Shown here in pieces: positions 9,052 through 18,900 of a DNA stretch of 26,724 nt (its first letter is position 1; the number at the start of each line of letters is the position of its first letter). Origin of the DNA: Flavobacteriales bacterium (lineage in GTDB: Bacteria; Bacteroidota; Bacteroidia; Flavobacteriales_F; PHOS-HE28). Location of the stretch: contig JADIYA010000005.1 in assembly GCA_016705545.1 (NCBI GenBank), positions 1 through 26,724 on the forward strand, given 5' to 3'. A program made the translations under genes and the position numbers. Under the pieces are notes generated by a model. It was not told the origin of the DNA, made no database searches, and was given only the letters and a program-made list of their open reading frames with translations.

Positions 9052-10381
9052 ATGAACAAGATCCGGCTCATCATCTGGCGCGAGTTCATCACCCGCGTGC
9101 GCAAGCCCAGCTTCCTGATCATGACGATCCTGGGGCCACTGCTGATCGCAGGTGGGTGCTGGCCATGGCCTGGGTGGGCATGCAGGAGGCCACGGACTAC
9201 AAGGTGCTCGTGGTGGACCAAGAAGGCCTCATCAGCCGCAGGCTCGAGGACAACAAGGCGCTACGACTGACCTTCTTCCTGGAAGGCACCGCATGGACTG
9301 ACAGCGCCTTCAAGGAGAGCCCGTACAACATCCAAGTGCGGCTCTTGGAAGGCAGCATCACCGAGAATCCCGCGCCGATCTGATCTACAAGAACAAGCCA
9401 AGCGAGTTCGCGAAACAGTGGATACGCGCGGAATTGGAGAAGAGCCTCGAGATCTCGAAACTGCAGAAAGAAGGCATCGATCGCGAGGCCTACGCCCGTG
9501 TTCGGAAGCCGCTCGACCTGAAGCTCTACGACGTGAAAGACCTGGGCAAGGAATCGATGGCCGATGCGAAGGCCATGATCGGCTTCTTCTTCGGTTACTT
9601 CATGTTCATCTTCATCTTCATGTACGGCGTGCAGGTGATGCGCGGCGTGATGGAGGAGAAGCAGAACCGCATCGTGGAAGTGCTCATCAGCAGCGTTCGG
9701 CCTTTCCAGCTCATGATGGGCAAGATCGTGGGCGTGGCCATGGTCGGCTTCACGCAGTTCATGCTATGGATCGGTATCACCGCACTGATGCTCGTGATCG
9801 GCCTGGCCGTGCTGGCCTCCTCGAAATTCGATCCCGCCGTGCTGGCTGAGAGCGGCATGACCACCCAAGTGCAGCAGCAGCTGATTGCTGCACAGGCGCA
9901 GACCGCGGCATCGCCAGTGGATGCCGATAAGGTCGAGGAGTTCATCGCCCAAGTGAATGTCCCGCTGGTGCTCGCCGTGTTCGCCTTCTTCTTCGTGGGC
10001 GGCTACCTGCTCTATGCCAGCTTGCTCGCCGCCATCGGCAGCGCGGTGGATAGCGAGACCGATACCCAGCAGTTCATGTTCCCGGTCACCATCCCCATGA
10101 TCGTGGCCATCTTCATCGCGCAGCTTGCTGTGGTGAACAGCGAAAGCCCCGCTGTTCTCTGGGGAAGCATGATCCCGCTCACGGCTCCGATCGTGATGAT
10201 GGTGCGCGTGGTGATGGGCACCGTGCCGATGTGGCAATTGCTGCTGAGCATGGTCCTGCTGGTGTTGACCTTCGTCGGCAGTGTGTGGCTGGCGGGGCGC
10301 ATCTATCGCACCGGCATCCTCATGTACGGCAAGAAGGTGAGTTGGAAGGAGTTGGGGAGGTGGTTGATGTACAAAGGTTGA
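9052..10381 (+). CDS. ABC-2 type exporter permease (NatB-like), one or two frameshifts
   Basis: ATG 9052 starts MNKIRLIIWREFITRVRKPS, then the first helix FLIMTILGPLLIAG. A large extracytoplasmic segment follows (YKVLVVDQEGLISRRLEDNK, WIRAELEKSLEISKLQKEGI), and then five helices in the C-terminal half: MIGFFFGYFMFIFIFMYGVQ, VGVAMVGFTQFMLWIGITAL, LVLAVFAFFFVGGYLLYASL, TIPMIVAIFIAQLAVVN and QLLLSMVLLVLTFVGSVWLA. VMRGVMEEKQNRIVEVLISS after the second helix is the hallmark of the NatB/YhaP family. It ends YRTGILMYGKKVSWKELGRW and TGA at 10379-10381. It forms the membrane half of the exporter with the ATPase upstream; the substrate is unknown (sodium, peptide and antibiotic export have been assigned in relatives). 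Indels are near 9150 and 9380. From 9434 the frame is clean for nearly 1 kb. Confidence 0.9.
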
Positions 10382-10425
10382 AGGTTGATCTGAAGGCAGG
10401 TTGAAGGTTGTAGGTTGAGCGACGG
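10373..10425 (+). repeat. AGGTTGA/AGGTTGT heptad repeats
   Basis: AGGTTGAAGGTTGATC, then after a short break AGGTTGAAGGTTGTAGGTTGAG, gives five copies of a degenerate AGGTTGN unit straddling the end of the permease gene and the gap before ppx. They look like a short tandem-repeat expansion. A regulatory role is possible but nothing in the sequence proves one. Confidence 0.6.
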
Positions 10426-10429
10426 TAGC

Positions 10430-10446
10430 GTCGACTCCGAGTCGAC
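10430..10446. promoter_or_regulatory. Hairpin-forming inverted repeat upstream of ppx
   Basis: GTCGACT (10430-10436) and AGTCGAC (10440-10446) are perfect 7-base arms around CCG. The dyad ends 8 bases before the ppx ATG and so covers the ribosome-binding region. It may be an operator, a translation-affecting hairpin, or a dispersed repeat associated with the adjacent AGGTTGA units. Confidence 0.5.
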
Positions 10447-10454
10447 CATGACGC

Positions 10455-11363
10455 ATGAACGCCATCATCGATCTAGGCACCAATACCTTCAACCTTCTGG
10501 CTCTATCAGCAGAGCGAAGCCGGCCTGCGCATCATCCACAGCGCGGAGCTGCCGGTCTTCCTGGGCAAGGGCGGCATTGAGCAGGGTCGGATCACCGATG
10601 ATGCCTTCGAGCGCGGCATGCAGGGGCTTCGGATGCACAAGGAGAGCGCACTATCGCATGGTGCGGGCAGCATCCGCGGCTTCGGCACCAGCATGCTGCG
10701 GAACGCGTGCAGTGGCGAGGACTTCGTGCGCAGAGCGAAGCAGGAGCTCGGCATCGCCATCCGCATCATCCCTGGCGAGCAGGAGGCGGAACTGATCCTG
10801 GCGGGTGTGCCAGGCCGTCGCCTTCGGTCCGCAGCCTACCTTGGTGATGGACATCGGTGGCGGCAGCACGGAGTTCATCCTGGCCACCAACAAGGCGCTG
10901 ATGTGGAAGCGCAGCTTCGAGCTCGGCGTGACGCGATTGCGTGAGCGCATCCCGATAAGCGATCCGATCACTGTGGAAGAGGAAGCCCGCATCGCTGCGC
11001 ACCTCGACGATCAGCTCGAAGGCCTCTACGCCGTTGTGGAGCGGCAGGAACCGCATGTGCTCGTGGGCAGCGCCGGAAGCTTCGATTCTGGCGCGCATCA
11101 TCAGCGCGGAGCGTGGCGAAGCACTCGCATCGGATACTGTCACGCTCAACTTCTCAGCGCTCGAATTCGACGCCTTGAAAGACCGGTTGCTACGCATGGA
11201 CCGCGCTCAGCGCTTGCAAGTGCCCGGCCTGCCCGAGCACCGCGTGGACACCCTCCCCTACGCGCTCATACAGATCGATCGCGTGCTGCTGGCGGGAGGA
11301 ATTCGCGAGCTGGCTTGGAGCAAGTATGCGTTGAAGGAAGGCGCGGCGGCGATGATGTTCTAA
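10455..11363 (+). CDS. Exopolyphosphatase / guanosine pentaphosphatase family (Ppx/GppA)
   Basis: The N-terminus MNAIIDLGTNTFNLL is the phosphate-1 motif of the actin-like (ASKHA) fold. It is followed by FLGKGGIEQGRITDDAFERG, GFGTSMLRNA, AKQELGIAIRIIPGEQEAEL and the phosphate-2 motif LVMDIGGGSTEFILATNKAL, then SFELGVTRLRERIP and near the end VDTLPYALIQIDRVLLAGGI. About 302 residues corresponds to the two-lobed catalytic core only, without the C-terminal HD-like extension of long Ppx proteins. It should hydrolyse polyphosphate or pppGpp in the cytoplasm; which one cannot be told from sequence. Frame changes are near 10500, 10810 and 11090. Its TAA overlaps the stop codon of the convergent protease gene. 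ATG 10455 is preferred because it immediately precedes the DLGTN strand. Confidence 0.9.
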
Positions 11364-14342
11364 GGCAATTGCTGCACCCGCACATTCGTCGGCGTGCTCC
11401 CGCCCACCGTGGTCAGGATCGGATCACGGTCGTTGCCATTGCCCACATACTTGATCGCACCATCCATGTTCACATCCAGCGGGCTGTACACATTGCTCAC
11501 CGTGCTGGTGGGCGTGCTGCCGCCGATGGCCACGAGGATGGGATCACGGTCGTTGTTGTTGCCTACATAGCGCACGGTGCCATCGGCTACGACCTCGCCG
11601 CACCACATGGCCATTCTCGCGCCAACCGGCTTCTGCGCATTGGTCCCAAAGGTTGCGGTCGCGGGATTGGTGAAGTCGACTGCAACGGGCACCGATGAAA
11701 GCGGGATCCCCGCACCCGTCATCACGCCCAAGTGATTGCGGTGACGGATGGCGATAGCATAGTTACCGGGTGCCGCGTCGAACGCAACAGGCGAGCTTCC
11801 ATCCATGCCCACCACATCACCATCGCGCTGAATCAATCCTGTGCGCGTGGCGAGCACAGCGTAGGGCGAAGAGGGTTGTCGCAATTCCACCAGCACCCAA
11901 TCGATGATCGCGCTGTTCCCGGTCGGGGTGGCGACCCCGTTGGAGATCGCCGTTCCCGTGCCGCCTGCCACCATGGGGAAAGTCAGGGCGGTATAAGGCT
12001 CGAGACCCGGTATGAGGCTCGCGCTGCGCAAGACGTCGCTCATCAGTTGGTTCGCTTCCACATAGGGCCCATCGAGGAAGACCTTCGGAGCAACGGTGAT
12101 GCGCGGCGCGCACGGTGTGCCCGACGTGTAGAGTTGCATCACCTCCCCTGCCGTGAGTTCGCGACGGTGGAAGGTGAGATCGTCCAAGGAACCGTTCAGA
12201 TGGAAATTCGGCAGGAAGAATCCACCGATGTACAAGGTGCGGTTGAGGTCCGTGAGACCACCCGCGTGCTGCTCGTTGTCGAACAAGCTGCCGTTCTTGT
12301 AGATCTTCATGGTGTTTGACACCGCGCTGGAAGTGACCACGTAGTGCTCCCATTCGCCGTAGAGCGGGTAGCCCGTGTAGTAGCACCGCCCCGCACCATC
12401 AAAGGTTCCGAAGGTCCACGCGAAGTCGTTGGAGCCCGTATGGAAATAGTGCGGACTCACCAGGAAACGATCGCTGGCGATATCGGGCCAGGCCCAAACG
12501 ATGAGGTTGCCCTTGCTCTGAACGGCCTTCACCCAGAAGCTGATGCTGATCTCATTGTTGATGGCCCATGTGTTCAGGTCGGTCACTGCGATGCGATCAT
12601 CCACGCCATCAAAGGCGTAGGCCGCGTTCGGAACACCATAGCGATCGGCTGTGGGCATCGGTCCCTCCAAGGTGCCGTTGTGACCATTGCCCGATGCATC
12701 GTTCGGCGAATTGTTGAACGGATAGCACGCCACCAATCCATCGCTCAAGCTGTTCCCCGCTGTGGTGAACCCGGCGGCAGGTGCGTATTCGGAGGCAATG
12801 CCGGAGCAGTTGGTCCTCACTTGGAAGGTGTAATTCGTCCAGGCGGATAGCCCGGACAACAGATACGACGTTCCTGAGATCGCGAGCACGGTGTTCCAGG
12901 TCGGAGCACCCGCTTGCTTCCATTGGAGATCGTAGGAGACCGCACCGGTCGTCGGCATCCAACTCAGCACCGCAGTGGTCGCGGTGATGCTGGTCGCGTT
13001 CGATCCGAATACGGTGCCGCAGGGCACGCTCGCGCAGGTGATCAGGCATGGCGCTGTCGCAACCGAGTTGGTGATCACCGCCAGCGGCTGCGGACCGAAG
13101 CCATTGTTGAAGTTGATGCCCACGGCGTTCAGGTGGCAATAGCTCATGATGGTGCCACCGCTCGGCGGAATGGGCCCCGTGGCGCAGGTCCCGCCCTCCG
13201 GGTAACCGGCAGTGGGCCCACAACCATCGATCTGCGTGTTGTTGCCGTTCCAAACGCAGGCATGCGTGTGATTCGATCCCAGCAAATGGCCTTGCTCATG
13301 GGCCACGACGAACACGCTCGATGAATAGGTGGGTACGTTCTGGAAGGTGGTGGTGATGTTGCTGTAGCACATCGAATTGTCATTGTCGATGTTGCACAGC
13401 CCGGCGAGGCTGGCCGCGCGTCCGCCGCCACCGGTAAGGCCGACCAGGTGCGCGAGATCGCCGTTGAAGGAGTTGCGCATGTTCTGGAAGCAGGTGAGCT
13501 GTTCCAGCTGCGTGTTGCCGACGCACGGACTGGGCACATCCCACACGTACACTTCGTTAAGCACCACACTGATGCCGCCATTGGTGTACAACGCGGCGCT
13601 CTGATTGAAGAGCGCGGTGATGAAGTTCACGGTGTTCACCACGCTGCCCTTGGCCAAGAAGACATCGTGGTTCACCTCCCAGTAGAAGCGCACGCACTTC
13701 AGCGAGCGATCACCACCGCCCTCCTGTATCCCGTCCTCTTCATCCGGAGCAGCTCCTTCCGGTGTATCGCACACGAAGGGCTGTGGCGGCAGATCCTTCG
13801 TAGCGTAATAGACGTGCGCATCCCTTCCCTCCATCGGCCCTAGGACATGATCGCCGTGGCCATCGCTTACGATGCCCATCACCTGGCCGGGAAAGATGCT
13901 GATCGCTGCGAGCGTGTTCGGATCATCGTTCACGATGCCCACGTAGTGCAAGCCGGGCGGCGCCTCGATCGGTCGTCCGGTGCTGGCGAGAATCACCTGG
14001 AACTCATCCGTCATCCGGTCGGAGACCACAAGGCGCAAATGCACATCACCCTGTCGGGCGGGCACGATCAGCTCAAGCGTGCGCGCACTTGTTCGCAGGA
14101 GTTCCTCCAAGACGCGATCGTTCGTGGAGAACATGGACGCACTTGGGAATGCCCGTGCTGCGCGCATCAACCGAAATGATGGAGAAAGGTCGGACCACTC
14201 CAGCGCCACTGGTCCGGGGTTCCGCGGCGACCCGCGCGGCCACACCTCGCGGGCTGGTGCCTTGCGCCCATCCCGCGGCAGGGAGCAGGATGCACAACAT
14301 CAGCACGAAATCGCGACGGATCGAGGGCTTATATGGATGCAT
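11360..14342 (-). CDS. Secreted metzincin (M12B-like) protease with FN3, LamG-like and NNDRDPIL C-terminal module
   Basis: ATG 14342 begins a signal peptide (MHPYKPSIRRDFVLMLCILL PAAGWAQG, cleavage after about residue 26). One frameshift at about 14170-14210 joins it to a clean 2.8-kb frame. Order: a pro-region (LELIVPARQGDVHLRLVVSD, NTLAAISIFPGQVMGIVSDG); a zinc peptidase with FVVAHEQGHLLGSNHTHACV (HExxHxxGxxH) and Met-turn GGTIMSYCHL; an FN3 domain (SITATTAVLSWMPTTGAVSY); a concanavalin A/LamG-like domain (ACYPFNNSPNDASGNGHNG to DDLTFHRRELTAGEVMQLYT); then a ~250-residue tail (LMSDVLRSASLIPGLEPYTA, AIRHRNHLGVMTG) ending in two NDRDPIL loops and VQQLP. The glutamate and three histidines of the site are intact, so it should be an active extracellular protease. 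It is last in the row of three secreted genes. Its tail is shared with both upstream neighbours and lacks a type A T9SS end. Confidence 0.88.
11366..11584 (-). repeat. 219-bp direct repeat, copy 1 (NNDRDPIL tail)
   Basis: This encodes the final ~73 residues of the protease above. It is the most divergent of three equal-length copies in the window, differing for example in CGTTGCCATTGCC where the others have CGTTGTTCGCGCC. Within the copy the protein motif itself is doubled: RYVGNNNDRDPILVAIGGS, then KYVGNGNDRDPILTTVGGS. Confidence 0.9.
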
Positions 14343-14481
14343 GGTGGCTTATCCGCGCTGCTGGCGACCTACCTGCGCCCCGCGGAACAACGGAAAGACG
14401 GCGCTGACAACCTTAAGTTGTCCGTATTGCTATTGAATACGCACTCTTGGCCTGCCTGAGAATTCCCGATTACGAGGGGAA

Positions 14482-15920
14482 TCACGGCAGCTGCTGCACC
14501 CGTGTATTCGTCGGCGTGCTTCCGCCCACCGTGGTCAGGATCGGATCGCGATCGTTGTTCGCGCCCACGTACTTGATCACGCCATCCAGGTTCACATCGA
14601 GCGGGCTGTACACGTTGCTTACCGTATTAGTGGGCGTGCTGCCGCCGATGGCCACGAGGATGGGATCGCGGTCGTTGTTGTTGCCCACATAGCGCACCGT
14701 GCCATCGTCCGTGACGTCCCCTGCCCAAAGGCAATAGTTGCCGCTTTTCAGCACCCTGGCATTCGTACCGTAGGCTGGCAGCACCTGGCTGCGGAAGTCG
14801 ATCGTGGTGCCATGGGATCGACATTGAGCGGTATCGCAGCGGCCGTCATAACCGCAAGGTGATTGCGATGTCGCAAGGCGACGTATTGGCTCCCGGCAGC
14901 GATAGGCACATTGATGTACGCGCTTCCATCAGTATCCACCACATCGCCGTCACGCTGCAACACCACGGCCCTTGAGTAAACGACCGTTGCCGGCGACACG
15001 GCACTGCGCAGCTCAACCACCATCCAATCGACGATAGCGTTGGCGCCGGTGGTACTCAACATCGCAGGGGCGATGGTGAGCCCGGAAGGAGATCCCGTGT
15101 ATGCGTACCCGAGCGCGGTATAGGGTTCCGTGGTGGGGATCAATCCGGCAGCACGCAACCCGTCGCTCATCAATGTCCCGCTGACATAGCAGCCATCGAG
15201 GAAGGCGCGCAGGTTGAAGTTGGTGCCGCAATCGCCGGGCGTTACGCTCTGCGCAACGAATGTGATCAGGCCGGTGGTGCTCAAAGCCCAGCACTGCGTG
15301 AAGCTTCCGCAGTTGTAACCGGGATAGGCCGTCGGCGTTGCATCGATGCCGAAGGTGTGCGTGCCAGCAGCGAGAAGCGTGTTGTACCGCCACACTGCGG
15401 CGCTCTCCTGCGTGAAGCCGCTTGCAACCGTTCCTGTACTGCCGTCGACGGTGTAGGTGTGACTGCCCGCGCTGCCGCAGGCGATATTGGCATTGGTCCA
15501 GCGCAGTGCGCGAAGCCCGGTGCTGCAATCGAGCGTAAGCGAGTATTGCAGGTCCATTACCGGCCGGTTCAAGGTACCCGTCCATGCACCGATGGATTGA
15601 CAGGCGGTGGGGTCATCGAACGCGGTGACGTTGACCGCCGTGACCACCGGATCATTGGTCCAGGGCACGTGGTACGTATAGCCGCTGGAATTCGTTCCGC
15701 CCGACAGGTACACGCTGCCATCATCGGTGCTTATCGCGTAGGCGTAGCTGGTCATGGTCGGCGTGCCGAAGAACTGGACCACCACATCGAAGCCAGAGCA
15801 GTTCACGGTCCCGATGGTGACCACGCTGGCCACGTTGCATTGGGACCGTGCCTTGTGCGCGATCGCAATGCCCAGCACAAGGACCAGAGCAGATCGTGCG
15901 ATGTACTTTAATAGGACCAT
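14482..15920 (-). CDS. Secreted protein, Ig-like/adhesin-like N-terminal part with NNDRDPIL C-terminal module
   Basis: A signal peptide opens the protein (MVLLKYIARSALVLVLGIAI AHKARS, then QCNVA). The middle ~220 residues are Ser/Thr/Gly/aromatic-rich, with short beta-like segments (GFDVVVQFFGTPTMTSYAYA, SGYTYHVPWTNDPVVTAVNV, AAVWRYNTLLAAGTHTFGID) and several Cys. There are no catalytic motifs, so I do not assign a family; a beta-sandwich surface protein is plausible. From about residue 230 comes the shared tail: LRAFLDGCYVSGTLMSDGLR, IVDWMVVELR, VLQRDGDVVDTDGS, ALRHRNHLAVMTAA, then after a frameshift at about 14810-14815 AGDVTDDGTVRYVGNNNDRD and the second loop, ending RVQQLP and TGA at 14482-14484. 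Its start is 14 bases downstream of the stop of the FG-GAP protease, suggesting co-transcription. It may be a partner or scaffold for the flanking proteases, but that is inference. Confidence 0.8.
14488..14706 (-). repeat. 219-bp direct repeat, copy 2 (NNDRDPIL tail)
   Basis: By eye this copy differs from copy 3 at only about ten of 219 positions, almost all synonymous third-position changes. One run of about 90 bases (roughly 14505-14595) is identical between the two. It encodes the double calcium-loop-like tail ending NTRVQQLP. Confidence 0.92.
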
Positions 15921-15934
15921 GGTACAGGCAAGAT

Positions 15935-18900
15935 TTAGGGCAGCTGCTGCACCCGCGTATTCGTCGGCGTGCTTCCGCCCACCGTGGTCAGGATCGGATC
16001 GCGATCGTTGTTCGCGCCCACGTACTTGATCACGCCATCCAGGTTCACATCCAGCGGACTGTACACATTGCTCACCGTATTGGTGGGCGTGCTGCCGCCG
16101 ATGGCCACGAGGATGGGATCACGGTCGTTGTTGTTGCCTACATAGCGCACGGTGCTATCAAAGTTCACATCGCCGGGCCAGAGGACCATGGTGCCGCTCA
16201 TGTTGCTTTGCGCATTGGTACCGTAGGTTGCTGTCGCCGGGTTGAGGAAGTCGATGGTGGTCGTCGAAGCAGAGAGCGTGACCGGCGTGGCCGTCATCAC
16301 TCCCAAGTGGTTACGGTGGCGAATGGCGAGATAGTAAGCACCCGCAGGAACCGGGAACCACAAGGGGTCGAACCCATTGGATGACACTACATCACCATCG
16401 CACTGGACAAGCGCGGTTCGCGTAGCCACACGAATGGCCGGATCGGCGTTGCTGCGCAACCCACTACGACCCAATCCACGACAGCATCCGCACCGGATTG
16501 GGTGAGGGTCGCCTGCGTAGCTACCTCACCACCGCCACCGATGTGCGTGTAGCCCATGTTCGCGTAAGGTCCGCTTAATGGCAGTGGCCCAATGGTCCGT
16601 AAGGCATCGCTCATCAGGCCGGTTGCGCCGCTGTAAGGCCCTTTCAGCATCACCCTGGGTGCTACCACTACGTGTTCCGGGTGCGCATAGAAGTACCCGG
16701 AGCCTGCGGACAGCGCCGTATTCATTCCGAACTCGTCCTCGTTCTCTGAATATGCTCCGACCAGGAAGTATGAATCATCCAAGGCCACGCTAACGCCGAA
16801 ATAGTCATCGACAGCGCGGTCTGGCGCAAGGGCGATGAACTGCTGTTGCCAAACGCCGTTGACCAATGCGAAGAGATATGCCGCACCGCAGTTCGCGACT
16901 TGGCCGCCGCCAGGGCCGATCGCGTCCTTGCCGTATGCACCGATCAATGCCCTTCCACCTCGGATGGCGACCGATCGGCCGAAGTAGTCTTCTTCTGCTT
17001 GGGCGCTCGCTTGGATCTTCTGCTCTTGGGTCCAAGTGCCCGTGGTCCGGGAGAAGATGTATGCCGCGCCGCAATCGGAAGCCAGGTTGTCTTCGTAGTG
17101 CGCCCCTACTATGAGCCGGTCTCCATCGAGGTCCACGCTCACGCCAAAGAGGTCGTTTGTGGCTCGATCGAGCGCCGTGATCTTCTGCTCCTCGGTCCAC
17201 ACCCCTCCATTGCGCGCAAAGACATAGACCGACCCGGCGTTTGCCATGGTGCTCGATCCGTTCGCGTCCTCATCCTCATTCTCAGCACTCACCACGATCC
17301 GATCACCGCTCATGGCCACGGATTGTCCGAAAGAATCCCAGAAAGCACGATCGCTGGCCACGATCTTCTGCTCCTGGGACCACACGTTGCCATTGCGCAC
17401 GAAGATGTAAGCCGAGCCCGCCAGATCGATCGTGTTGCCGCCACTGGCATCCTGACCGTCGTTGGAGACACCGACCACGATTCGGTCACCGTGAATGTCC
17501 AATGAGGCGCCGAAATAGTCGGAGCTGCCCCGATCAGCTGCCACGATCTTCTGCTGTTGCGACCATACATCTCCGTTGCGTACGAACACGTAGACCGCAC
17601 CGGCATTCAGCAGCATGTTCTGGCCGTTGGCGTCGTGATCCTCTCTGTGGGCGCCAACGACGACGTAGTTCCCGTGGATGGCGACAGCGTCACCGAACCG
17701 ATCGTCCGTTTCCGCATCACTGGCCACGAGCTTCTGCTGCTGGATCCAGGAACCGCCCACGCGTTTGAAGAGGTATGCTGACCCCGCATTGTTAATCGGC
17801 TGATCGTCGGTGCGGGCACCAATAACCGCGTAATCGCCATCCACCCCCACGGTCCATCCGAATTGATCCCCGGCCGCGCGATCGGCCGCGACGATCTTCT
17901 GGATCAGCGTCCAAGGAGCCGGTTCTCCAGCGCAGGAACAGCCAGAGACATACCTATCGTTGCTCGTGTACATGTCGCCATCGTCGCAGGGATTTCCAAG
18001 GATGCAGGCCAGGGTGATGAACTGACCGGGCGCGGAGTATGATCCTGAAGCAGCGCCAGAGCAAACGGCCTTGACACTGAACGAGTAGGTGCTTGAAGGG
18101 GTGAGGTTTCCGATGGACAAGGAGGTGGACTGGCTCCAAGCCTCACTCCACGGTCCCGAAGGCGGCACCTGCCAACGCAGTTGGTAGGTGTACGCGCCGC
18201 TCACGGCGCCCCACGAGACCGTTGCGGAAGACTCGAACACGTTGCTGGCCGTCAGGTTCGTGGGAATACCGCAGCCGGGGGTGGGGCAAGGGGCCAAGCA
18301 GGAAGCGTTGTTCACGCTGCCCAAGATCAGCGCTGCCGGTTGAGGCCCGAATCCATTGGCGAAATTGACCCCTGAGCTCACCAAATGGCAATAGCTCATG
18401 ATGGTGCCGCCCACGCCCGCTGGCGGCAGCGGACCCGATGCACAAATCCCTTCACCGTAGCCTGCAGCAGGGCCGCATCCATCGATAGCCGTGTTGTTAC
18501 CATTCCATACACAGCCATGAGTATGCGGAGAGCCCAAGTTGTGGCCGAGTTCATGGGTGACCACATTGACGCTCCAGCTATAGGTGGGCACGTTCTGAGG
18601 CGCTGTGAATGCCGCTATAGGCCATACGCGTGCTAGCGGTGCCATTGCAGAGCGTGTTCAAATAAGCAATGCCACCTCCGCCGCTGTAACCCAACAGATG
18701 GGCGAGGTCGCCATTGAAGCTGGTGCGCGTGATACCAAACTGGTTCAGCTGCGCCAAGGTCTCGCTGAATACGTACGGGCTAGGAACGTCCCAGATATAT
18801 AGCTGCGAGAGGGCGACGGTCACTCCATCGTTGGCCAGAAGGGTTGCGTGCTGGTTGAACAACCCGAGCATATAGGAGATGGTGTTGGCTGCACCCCATT

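Noticed and set aside
9764..10492. 242-codon - strand frame opposite the NatB-like permease
   Set aside because: His-rich translation (many HHAHH strings) is the mirror of a hydrophobic membrane gene; no motif supports it.
12609..13253. Long alternative frame on the - strand inside the LamG protease
   Set aside because: Arg/His-rich shadow of a well-supported frame with clear domains.
15357..15911. 184-codon + strand frame opposite the middle secreted gene
   Set aside because: No similarity to any family, and the - strand has a signal peptide and the shared tail.
11366..16159. Three equal-length direct repeats as a possible CRISPR or mobile repeat array
   Set aside because: They are coding C-terminal domains in frame with their genes, kilobases apart, with no spacers.
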